A stretch of DNA of 64,000 nt from Streptomyces cavernae (lineage in GTDB: Bacteria; Actinomycetota; Actinomycetes; Streptomycetales; Streptomycetaceae). The notes under the pieces were generated by a model. It saw only the letters and a program-made list of their open reading frames with translations. It was not told where the DNA came from and made no database searches. Position 1 is the first letter of the stretch, and every line of letters begins with the position of its first letter. Position numbers and translations under genes: made by a program. Positions 9,371-16,301 of the stretch are shown piece after piece. The DNA lies in assembly GCF_004023625.1 (NCBI RefSeq), contig NZ_RPDJ01000023.1, forward strand, positions 1 through 64,000, read 5' to 3'.

Positions 9371-9756
9371 CCGCGTTAAGGCCGTACGTGGCAAGCACGG
9401 CCGTCGACCAGGGGTGGCCCTGCTGCTCCCCCTCGCGCTGGTCGCTGCCCGCCGCCTGCGCGTAGAAGGGCCGGTCCGCCACCGCCGTGGCCCCGCCCGG
9501 CAGTTCGGCGAGCTTCCGCCGTAGCTCCTCAGCGCGCTCCGGTGCCCACGGCGGGTTCTGTGCGAACACTCTCCGTCCGCGTCCCGCCGGGCTCTGCACC
9601 AGTACCGGCGCCCCCGCCAGTCGTTCCGGCACCCTCGTGCCGTCCGACAGCAGGACCAGCGCGCTCATGGTCACCACCGCGACGCCCAGCGCCACGGCCA
9701 CGAAGGACCCCCAGGAAGGAGGTCCACCGTTCCCTTGCGGTCGCCAGGCTGATCAC
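9371..9756 (-). pseudogene. Frameshifted N-terminal fragment of an FtsX-type ABC transporter permease
   Basis: From a GTG at 9754-9756 the minus strand reads VISLATARERWTSFLG, then the frame breaks; one frame over it continues FVAVALGVAVVTMSALVLL, a typical first membrane segment of an FtsX/MacB-like permease, followed by PVLVQSPAGRG and an extracytoplasmic start up to TAVLATYGLNAG. Deleting a single G from the run of five at the junction restores one frame (FLGSFVAVAL). Homology by eye stops near 9371, where unrelated sequence follows, so the gene is both frameshifted and truncated. No partner ATPase is nearby. A sequencing error could explain the frameshift but not the truncation. Confidence 0.7.
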
Positions 9757-9787
9757 GGCCGTACCTCCAGGGCGGCCGTCCGCGCCC

Positions 9788-9907
9788 GAAGGCATCACAC
9801 GCCAACTCGAAGAACGCGTCAGCCACTTGTCCCCGACGTCGATCGCCCTCTTGGACGTCGGCGGAGACATCCTCGCCCGCGGCGACGAACCAACACTGAA
9901 GTGGGGA
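9788..9907 (+). pseudogene. Fragment resembling DUF1152-family proteins
   Basis: About 40 codons on the plus strand read QLEERVSHLSPTSIALLD and continue VGGDILARGDEPTLK. This strongly recalls the glycine-rich core of DUF1152 proteins (LxDVGGDILARGDEP). There is no start region or C-terminal half: the frame runs in from the antisense of the FtsX fragment and leaves into sequence without similarity. I treat it as an internal remnant of a deleted gene. The assignment rests on memory of the family motif. Confidence 0.5.
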
Positions 9908-10060
9908 TCGCGACGGCCGATCATGGTCACCCTCAACCATCACTGGCTCCGAAGTCTCAAGCATCTCCCGGGACCGGACAACAAGGCCCAGCCGAAGTGT
10001 CGAGTCTCAGTTGACGGGTTGACGTCGGGTGATGCTTGACGTCGGCCGAGACAGGCCCTA

Positions 10061-10302
10061 AGGGGTCCTTGCACTATGCCCGCCCGGGTCGCGCGGCCTG
10101 GCACCGCTCCTCCAAGCTCTCGGCTGCGCTCGAGCAGGGGGCACCCCCATCGCCGCGTTGCCGAAAAGCCCAGGTAGCTCCTCCCCCAAGCTCTCGGCTC
10201 CGCTCGAGCAGGGGGCACCCCCATCCAGGGCTCTCCGGCGCCTTGCGATGCACGGCACCAGACCACGCGACCTCATCGGACGCTCATAGTGCAAGGACCC
10301 CT
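10061..10302. mobile_element. MITE-like element, 242 bp, perfect 18-bp terminal inverted repeats
   Basis: AGGGGTCCTTGCACTATG at 10061-10078 is matched exactly, inverted, at 10285-10302. The interior has no coding capacity but carries two direct copies (near 10113-10150 and 10190-10234) of AAGCTCTCGGCT(G/C)CGCTCGAG followed by CAGGGGGCACCCCCAT, a motif I recall as a common dispersed repeat in Streptomyces. Perfect long inverted ends on a short non-coding unit are typical of a non-autonomous transposable element. No clear target duplication was seen. A related miniature occurs at 51731-51770. Confidence 0.65.
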
Positions 10303-10639
10303 CAGCAGCTCCGCTGAGGTGTGGGAACCAAAAGTTCCCGAGGGCTTCGCCCGCGACAGCACCCGCGTACCGCCCCCCTACCGCCCCCCTTTGGACAACT
10401 CCCTGCCCGCAGCGTGGGGGTAGTCGAACCCGGCAGCAGTCACGCCGGTGGGCCCGCCCGACACGGTCCGCCCGAGCAGAAGTTCCCGGACCGCTACGAG
10501 AACTGACACCCCATCCGAAACTGACGATGAATACGATCACGTTAAGGCGGCTCCGCAACCCTTCTCTCACAGGCCACGCAAAGAGTAAATTCCCCTCGCT
10601 GCCCCCCGTGCCCTCTTCACTCTCAGACCAAGGAGAGCC
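10303..10639. other. Intergenic region upstream of the LVIVD/PA gene
   Basis: The region contains a small perfect hairpin at 10323-10339 (GGGAAC, five-base loop, GTTCCC), two short runs of CCGCCCCCC and a moderately AT-richer stretch at 10520-10590 where the promoter of the next gene probably lies. No gene and no confident -35/-10 pair was seen. Confidence 0.4.
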
Positions 10640-12535
10640 ATGGGAAGAGCCATGGGCAGAGCAGGGCTCCGCGTGCGCGCCGCAAGCTGTCTCGCCGCAG
10701 TGAGCCTCATCTCCGGCGCCTTCGCCGGTGCCGCCCGAGCACATGACGGTGTCTCCGCCGACGACGGCGGTATCGACAACGCCAAAGCCACTCACGATCA
10801 CCACAGCCACCAGCACGGTGGTGACGAGGGCCACCTCCCCGCCGGCAGCGAGAACGTCCGCCTCGTCAGCAAACTCGGCCTGAAGAACGTCGAGCCGGAG
10901 AAGATCGCCGACGTCGGCGTCTTCAAGGGGTACGCCTACCTCGCCGCCTGGGGCGGCGCCACCTGCAAGTACAACGGCGTTCATGTGGTGGACATCCGCA
11001 AGCCCGCCGCGCCCAAGGAGGTCGCCTTCATCCAGGCGAAGGAGGGCAGCGCACCGGGCGAGGGCATCCAGACCCTGCACATCGACACCCCGTACTTCAA
11101 CGGGGACGTGCTGGTCAGCAACAACGAGAAGTGCAAGGAGACCGCCGGCTTCGGCGGCATGAACATCTACGACGTCAGCGACCCGGCCCACCCGACCCCG
11201 CTCGCCGAGGGCGTCGGCGACCACACGGTCATGGGGCAGGGCAAGAAGGACGCCAACGAGATCCACAGCGTCTACGCCTGGGACGCGGGCAGCAAGGCGT
11301 ACGCCGTCATCGTCGACAACGAAGAGGGCCCGGACGTCGACATCGTCGACATCACAAATCCCAAGAAGGCCAAGGTCGTCGCCGAGTACGACCTCGACGA
11401 GGCATTCCCGCAGATCGTCCAGGACGCCCCCGCCAACCTCAGCGAGATCTTCCTGCACGACATGGTCGTCAAGGAGATCGGCGGCCGGCAGATCATGCTC
11501 GCCTCCTACTGGGACGGCGGCTACGTCACCCTCGACGTGACCGACCCGACGAAGGCCAGCTACCTCGGCGACACCGACTTCGCCGCACTCGACCCCGAGG
11601 CGCTGGAGAGCGGATTCGAGGTCGCGCCCGAAGGCAACGCCCACCAGGCCGAGTTCACCCTCGACAACCGTTACGTCATCGGGGCCGACGAGGACTTCGG
11701 TCCATACGCTCTCACTGCCCGCAACCTCACCGACGGCACCGAGCTGACGGCGAGCCAGGGCAGCAACACCACGCGCCTGGAAGAAGGCCAGACCATCACC
11801 GGCGACTCCGTCTTCGTGGGAGGCGCCTGCATCGGCGACCCGGCGGTCCCCGCCGGCGACCCGAGCGCCGTGGACATCGCCGTCGTCGAACGGGGCGTGT
11901 GCACCTTCACTGAGAAGGTTGCGAACGTCATCACGGCCGGCGGCTACGACGCGGTGCTCCTCTTCAACCGCACTGGCACGGACGCCTGCGACCAGACGCT
12001 CGGGATGAGTGTCGAGGGCGACATCCCGACCTTCGGAGTCGCACCGCGCGGCCAGGGCTTCGCCATCTTCGGGCAGCCCTACGACGACGCGGCCTGTCTG
12101 GCCGGAACGGGCCCCGCGCGGCTGCCGGTGGCACTCGGCACCAAGGGCGACCGGCTCACCTTCTCGTCCTACTTCGACGGCTGGGGCTACGCGCACCTCT
12201 ACCGCAACGAGAGCGGCAAGCTCACCGAGCTGGACACATACGCCGTTCCCGAGGCGCACGATCCCGCCCACGCGTCGGGTTCCGGCGACCTCTCCATCCA
12301 TGAGGTGGCCGTCTCCGAGAAGCGCGCCGACCTGCTCTACTTCTCGTACTACGCGGCCGGTCTGCGCGTCGCCAAGATCGTCGACGACGAGATCGTCGAG
12401 GTGGGTCACTACATCGACGCGGGCGGCAACAACTTCTGGGGTGCCCAGGTCTTCGAGTCCGGTGGCAAGGAGTACGTCGCTGCCTCCGACCGAGACCACG
12501 GGCTCTACATCTTCGAGTACACCGGAGGACTCTGA
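10640..12535 (+). CDS. Secreted LVIVD-repeat protein with inserted PA domain
   Basis: A 631-residue exported protein: signal peptide to about residue 37 (GAFAGAARAHDG), a His-rich segment (DHHSHQHGGDEGH), then repeats typical of LVIVD beta-propellers (GVHVVDIRKPAAPKEV, GMNIYDVSDPAHPTPL, VDIVDITNPKKAKVV, VTLDVTDPTKASYLG). Around residues 395-490 a protease-associated (PA) domain is inserted (VVERGVCTFTEKVANVITAG). The propeller resumes at the C-terminus (YIFEYTGGL). The PA domain suggests protein or peptide binding at the cell surface; no catalytic motif is visible. The ATG at 10640 has AAGGAG four bases upstream; a second ATG four codons on is also possible. A strong terminator follows. Confidence 0.85.
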   Translation: MGRAMGRAGLRVRAASCLAAVSLISGAFAGAARAHDGVSADDGGIDNAKATHDHHSHQHGGDEGHLPAGSENVRLVSKLGLKNVEPEKIADVGVFKGYAYLAAWGGATCKYNGVHVVDIRKPAAPKEVAFIQAKEGSAPGEGIQTLHIDTPYFNGDVLVSNNEKCKETAGFGGMNIYDVSDPAHPTPLAEGVGDHTVMGQGKKDANEIHSVYAWDAGSKAYAVIVDNEEGPDVDIVDITNPKKAKVVAEYDLDEAFPQIVQDAPANLSEIFLHDMVVKEIGGRQIMLASYWDGGYVTLDVTDPTKASYLGDTDFAALDPEALESGFEVAPEGNAHQAEFTLDNRYVIGADEDFGPYALTARNLTDGTELTASQGSNTTRLEEGQTITGDSVFVGGACIGDPAVPAGDPSAVDIAVVERGVCTFTEKVANVITAGGYDAVLLFNRTGTDACDQTLGMSVEGDIPTFGVAPRGQGFAIFGQPYDDAACLAGTGPARLPVALGTKGDRLTFSSYFDGWGYAHLYRNESGKLTELDTYAVPEAHDPAHASGSGDLSIHEVAVSEKRADLLYFSYYAAGLRVAKIVDDEIVEVGHYIDAGGNNFWGAQVFESGGKEYVAASDRDHGLYIFEYTGGL

Positions 12536-12572
12536 TCAGCGGACGCGGCCGGAAACGGGGCCGCTGACAGCA

Positions 12573-12602
12573 CGGGGCCGCGCCGATGCGAGCGCGGCCC
12601 CG
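12573..12602 (+). terminator. Rho-independent-type terminator after the LVIVD gene
   Basis: CGGGGCCGCGC at 12573-12583 pairs perfectly with GCGCGGCCCCG at 12592-12602 across an 8-base loop. It lies 38 bp after the stop codon. There is no U-tract, as is usual in Streptomyces. Confidence 0.75.
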
Positions 12603-12639
12603 CGCGGTCGCGCTTCGAACACGCCGCGAGAAAAGGGAT

Positions 12640-13024
12640 GCATGGCGGCCGTTCCTTACTTCCGGCCCGAGGCCCAGTTCCTCGGCGCAGGCGGTCCGCA
12701 CCGCGACCAGCTGCTCCTCCGCGCAAGCGGTGGCAGCCATCGCCTCGGGGCCGCGCCAGGCGAGGGCCTTCATCCGCCACCCGGGAGACCCGTACCGCGC
12801 CTCGAAGGCGGCGGTCTCGTCGGCACTGCGGTCCTCTTCAAGGTACATCCAGCGTCCAGCCTCGGCGGCGTCGCCGTAGAGCCGGTACACCTCGGCCAGA
12901 CGTCGGCGGAGCGTCAGGTCGTAGGAAAGGACGAAACGAGACCGCGCAAACGCTGGCGCGCGACGGGAACCCGGCCGGCGGCCAGGTCCGCATCGACTCG
13001 GGCAAGCGTCTCCCTCAGGGGCAT
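12640..13024 (-). pseudogene. Frameshifted DUF6584-like gene
   Basis: From ATG 13022-13024 the minus strand reads LARVDADLAAGRVPVARQRL and continues to SSF, then stops after PTT. Shifting one base at about 12924 lets it continue PYDLTLRRRLAEVYRLYGD and then GRWMYLEEDR, PGWRMKALAWRGPEA and AVRTACAEELG. I recognise this as the DUF6584 family (short actinobacterial proteins with a helical N-terminal half). One C is missing from an expected TTTCCCTAC. The C-terminus past about 12640 also looks degraded. Either a real 1-base deletion or a sequencing error. Confidence 0.65.
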
Positions 13025-13489
13025 GAACGCATGATCGGGTACCGCACTGATCTGCGTCGACCTGGTTTTGTCGCTCAGCACCCGCTCGCTCCTGGCAGCG
13101 ACCGCCGCAGCACGGCGCCGTCGTCACGTTCGGACGCGGCGAGGGCGGCTCACCGAGGGCGGAGGAGACCTGGGTCGCGCCGAGGCATGGTGTCCGTCGC
13201 CGGGGACGAAGATCCGTGGTACTGACACAACCGGCCCGTGATCATCGGACACTGCACGCCGTTGAGTAATCTTGCCCGGCGCGCCGGAAGCTTACGGGGC
13301 CATGACCACTCGCCCCATAGCAGCCTGCCCAAAGTCGCTACGCCGACCTCTCGACCGTGTGCGGCTTGTACTGAGCTTGAGAAAGTATGTCTTGGCTGGT
13401 GTGCAAGATGATTACGCCTACTCAGTTGCATTCCGTTCCCGACGAGGCCTCAGCCGCGCCGTTCGCCCAGATCAGAGCCGCAGTACCTC
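13025..13489. other. Intergenic stretch without recognisable gene
   Basis: Lower GC than the surroundings in places (around 13370-13440). Short open frames exist on both strands but none resembles a protein or carries a good ribosome site. It sits between a dead gene and a truncated tRNA, so it is probably decayed or imported sequence. Confidence 0.4.
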
Positions 13490-13545
13490 AGAATGCCCAG
13501 CTTCCCAAGCTGAGAGCGCGAGTTCGATTCTCGTCACCCGCTCCA
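13490..13545 (+). pseudogene. 3' half of a tRNA-Gly (CCC anticodon), 5' half missing
   Basis: CAGC-TTCCCAA-GCTG (13498-13512) is an anticodon arm with CCC at 34-36. It is followed by a variable loop, a T-arm (GCGAG TTCGATT CTCGT), the 3' acceptor strand CACCCGC and an encoded TCCA end at 13542-13545. The 5' acceptor strand and D-arm that should pair with it are absent upstream. The fragment is what remains at an attachment site when an element integrates into a tRNA gene. It is followed at once by a terminator hairpin. Confidence 0.7.
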
Positions 13546-13577
13546 TGTGAAACCCCCAGGTCAGGGACCCGGGGGTT
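13537..13577 (+). repeat. 41-bp direct repeat, copy 1: tRNA 3' end plus terminator (possible att site)
   Basis: This 41-bp segment starts CCCGCTCCATGTGAAACCCC and ends GGGACCCGGGGGTT. It recurs without mismatch and in the same orientation at 42223-42263, 28,686 bp away; with one mismatch the match extends leftward to 13530/42216. Within it AACCCCCAGGTC (13551-13562) and GACCCGGGGGTT (13566-13577) form a terminator hairpin with one mismatch. No integrase gene lies near either copy. Confidence 0.75.
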
Positions 13578-13635
13578 CTTTGTTGCCCAGACTGCGGCTC
13601 GCTGACCAGGTGACGGCAGGCACTACGCTCAGCCC

Positions 13636-13857
13636 ATGATCGATACTCCGCAGCATGGGGCCGTGCGTCATTTCTCGCAGGCCAACCCCGCCGGCCCGGG
13701 CTGCGACAGCGTTCCGGCCCTCCTGCGGCGGCTGGCCGATTCCATTGAGGCGTTGGGGCCCGTTGAGATCCAGGACGTGGTGATCGAGTCGGAGATGACC
13801 GAGCATGGCCCTTGGCGGTCGGGAACCGTTTACTTCCATTTGCCCGAAGACGGGTAG
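13636..13857 (+). CDS. Small conserved protein of unknown function
   Basis: A 73-residue soluble protein beginning MIDTPQHGAVRHFSQ, with a helical middle (VPALLRRLADSIEALG) and a strand-rich end (VQDVVIES, TVYFHLPEDG; the first read here as IQDVVIES). I recall very similar short proteins in many Streptomyces genomes, without a known function. It begins 59 bp after the terminator of the tRNA remnant and is followed by convergent transcription from the ABC operon. No membrane segment or signal is present. Confidence 0.75.
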   Translation: MIDTPQHGAVRHFSQANPAGPGCDSVPALLRRLADSIEALGPVEIQDVVIESEMTEHGPWRSGTVYFHLPEDG

Positions 13858-14025
13858 AGGTTGACCGGGTATTAGGAGTGGAGTCGGATCACCGGTGCCG
13901 CGGCGGTGGTGGAGAGCGCCGACGTCACGTCGATGTTCTTCGCCGGCCACCCCCTCCTGCAGGAAGCGCCCTCCGCCCCGGAGGCGCTCGTACGCCGCGG
14001 GGCCACGGGAGTTCGACGACCGGGC

Positions 14026-15534
14026 CTAGGAGCGCAGGGCGTCGACGGGTTCCATGCGGGAGGCCCGCAGTGACGGGTAGAGACCCGCCAGGAGTCCGAC
14101 GAGGGCTCCGGCGACCGGGGCTCCGAAAGCGAGACGGACGTCCAGGACCGGAGTCCAGTCCCTGACGGCGGAGACGGCCACCACGACGACCATGCCCAGG
14201 ACGGCGCCGATGATGCCGCCGAGGAGTCCGATGGTCGTCGACTCCACCAGGAACTGGCCGGCGATCTGTCGTCGCGAGGCGCCGAGGGCGCGGCGCAGCC
14301 CGATCTCCCCGATCCTTTCCATGACCGTCACCAGCGTCACGTTGGCGATACCGATGGCTCCGACCACCAGCGAGACCAGTCCGAGTACCAGGAACAGGCC
14401 GTTGACGTCGCCCTGCACTCCCTTGCGTGCCCTGACCGGGTCGGGCGGTGCTGTGACGGCGAGGGCGTTCTCGGCTCCGGGTGCCAGCGCGATCGGTGCC
14501 TGGTGGGCAACCTGCTTCGCCGCGCCGAGCGCGGTGTTGATCAGTACCCGGGTCACCATTCCGAGGTCCAGTTGGTCCTCGGCTGTCGTGGGCGGCAGGA
14601 TCACCGAGGTGGAGAGCTGCTGTTCCCGCTCGACTTCGCCGAGAATCCCGATCACGGTGTAGGCCTGGCCCTTCAGGAAGACCGCGGGGGAGTCCCGTAT
14701 CGAGCTGATGCCGAGGAGTTGTGCGGCCTGGTCGCCGAGCACCGCCACCCGGTCGTGCCGGGCGATGTTGCCGGCGTCGAAGAAGCGCCCGGCGGTCATC
14801 CGGCCGCGTACCGCGGCGGGCAGCGTGGGGGACGCGCCGACAACCGCCATGGTCTGGCCGGTGACGTCCCCGGGGGACACCACGTCGTTCGCACGTACCT
14901 GGACGCTCGCGGTGTCATCGGAGTCGGCGAGTGCCGCCACCGAAACGACCCCGGCCAGCCGCCGGACCGCGTCGACACCCGACCAGTCGACGAGCGGGAC
15001 GGGGTCCTGGGACGGGGGTACCACCACCGTGACCGAGGTGGCGGTGAGGGCGTCGAACCGGCCGACGATCTGATTGCCCGCCGTGGCCGAGACCCCGATG
15101 GTGATGACCAGGGTGGTGATGCCCAGAACCGTGCCCAGCGTGGTCAGGGCGGAGCGCACCGGACGGGCGAGTACCCCCGCCAGCGCCTCGGTCCACAGAT
15201 CCCGCACATCCATCCAGGGACGCTCGATCCCCCTGGCCTTCCCGCGGCGCCGTGCACGTCCCCGGCGAGCGGTGAGCCGTCTGCCGCTGTCCCGGTCGGC
15301 GAGCGGTGGATCGGCCGGTTCTGCCTGATCCATCCGTTCCGCCTGATCGGTCGGTTCTGCCGGGTCGGCTGATTTTGCCCGATCCACCGGGGCCGTCGGG
15401 TCGGCTGATTCTGCCTGATCCACCGATGCCGCCGGATCCACCGGCTTTGCCTGATCCACCGGGGCCGCCGGATCCGCCGGTTCTGTCTGATCCACCGGAG
15501 CCGCCGGATCCAGGGCGCGTGAGCGGGCCCTCAT
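14026..15534 (-). CDS. MacB-like ABC transporter permease with repetitive N-terminal extension
   Basis: A 502-residue permease. Residues about 1-75 are low-complexity repeats of the type DPAAPVDQAKP; then come a basic patch, a first membrane helix near 125-145 (LTTLGTVLGITTLVITIG), a MacB-type extracytoplasmic domain (about 150-360) and three C-terminal helices with the FtsX signature RIGEIGLRRALGASRRQI. With the ATPase and adaptor upstream it forms a MacAB-like exporter of unknown substrate. Its ATG overlaps the ATPase stop as ATGA, which supports including the repetitive extension, although a start near MDVRDLWTEAL would give a conventional permease. Confidence 0.88.
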   Translation of the reverse strand: MRARSRALDPAAPVDQTEPADPAAPVDQAKPVDPAASVDQAESADPTAPVDRAKSADPAEPTDQAERMDQAEPADPPLADRDSGRRLTARRGRARRRGKARGIERPWMDVRDLWTEALAGVLARPVRSALTTLGTVLGITTLVITIGVSATAGNQIVGRFDALTATSVTVVVPPSQDPVPLVDWSGVDAVRRLAGVVSVAALADSDDTASVQVRANDVVSPGDVTGQTMAVVGASPTLPAAVRGRMTAGRFFDAGNIARHDRVAVLGDQAAQLLGISSIRDSPAVFLKGQAYTVIGILGEVEREQQLSTSVILPPTTAEDQLDLGMVTRVLINTALGAAKQVAHQAPIALAPGAENALAVTAPPDPVRARKGVQGDVNGLFLVLGLVSLVVGAIGIANVTLVTVMERIGEIGLRRALGASRRQIAGQFLVESTTIGLLGGIIGAVLGMVVVVAVSAVRDWTPVLDVRLAFGAPVAGALVGLLAGLYPSLRASRMEPVDALRS

Positions 15535-16301
15535 CGGCTCTCCTCCGTGAGCCGTCCGTCGCTGATCCTTACCCGCCTGTCGGCCCGCTTGCTGACCGCC
15601 TCTTCGTGGGTGATCACGACCAGGGTCATGCCCTGCTGCGACAGTTGGTCGAAGAGGTCCAGCACCGACTCGGTGTTCTCACTGTCGAGGTTGCCGGTGG
15701 GCTCGTCGCAGAGCAGCAGAGCCGGCTCGCTCATCAGCGCTCGGGCGATCGCCACACGCTGCCTTTCACCACCGGAGAGCCTGTCCGGCCGGAAGCCGAA
15801 CCGGTGCGCCAGGCCCACCCGTTCCAGCGCCTCCTCGGCCCTGGCGCGGCGGCCGGCACGGCCGCGCCCGGGGCGCGGCCGACGGTAGGCCTCGGCCAGC
15901 ATGACGTTCTCGTCCACCGTCCGGTAGGGCAGCAGATGGAAGGACTGGAAGACGAATCCGATCCGGCTGCCGCGCAGCGAGGTGCGCTCCAGGTCGCCGA
16001 GCGTGTTGGTCTCCACCCCGTCGAGCCAGTAGGCACCCGAGGTGGGGCGGTCCAGCAGTCCCAGGGTGTTGAGCAGCGTCGACTTGCCGGAACCGGACGG
16101 GCCGACGATCGACAGGTGCTCGCCGCGCCGGACGGTCAGGTTCACGTCCCGCAGGGCATGTACCGGCGGTTCGGAGTCGAAGGTCCGGTCGACGGATACC
16201 AGTTGGATGACCGTGTCCGCGTCGGGCACGATGACCGCGTCCGCACGGGGCACGATGACCGTGTCGTCGTCGGGCGGGACGGACGTCGGCAGGCCGGTCA
16301 T
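15531..16301 (-). CDS. ABC transporter ATP-binding protein, MacB/LolD type
   Basis: A 256-residue ATPase with Walker A GPSGSGKST, the Q-loop in FVFQSFHLLP, signature LSGGERQRVAIARAL and Walker B LLLCDEPTGNLDSE. The LDSENTESVLDLF segment and the 'PTGNLDS' wording are typical of the MacB/LolD class. It would power the permease encoded next. Both junctions are 4-bp ATGA overlaps (with the adaptor upstream and the permease downstream), so the three are translated as a unit. Residues 1-25 (VIVPRADAVIVPDADTVIQL) are a short valine-rich repeat not needed for the fold. Confidence 0.93.
   Translation of the reverse strand: MTGLPTSVPPDDDTVIVPRADAVIVPDADTVIQLVSVDRTFDSEPPVHALRDVNLTVRRGEHLSIVGPSGSGKSTLLNTLGLLDRPTSGAYWLDGVETNTLGDLERTSLRGSRIGFVFQSFHLLPYRTVDENVMLAEAYRRPRPGRGRAGRRARAEEALERVGLAHRFGFRPDRLSGGERQRVAIARALMSEPALLLCDEPTGNLDSENTESVLDLFDQLSQQGMTLVVITHEEAVSKRADRRVRISDGRLTEESR

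Noticed and set aside
10058..12499. An 813-codon open frame on the minus strand opposite the LVIVD/PA gene.
   Set aside because: It is the antisense shadow of a well-supported secreted protein; its composition is Val/Asp/Gly-rich without domain motifs, as expected from GC-rich third positions.
13490..13545. An intact tRNA-Gly gene.
   Set aside because: The 3' half is good, but no 5' acceptor strand or D-arm that pairs with CACCCGC exists in the 80 bases upstream.
13858..14025. A plus-strand frame reading ADVTSMFFAGHPLLQEAPSA.
   Set aside because: It is protein-like in composition, but it has no start, no recognisable family and is short; it may be decayed coding sequence.
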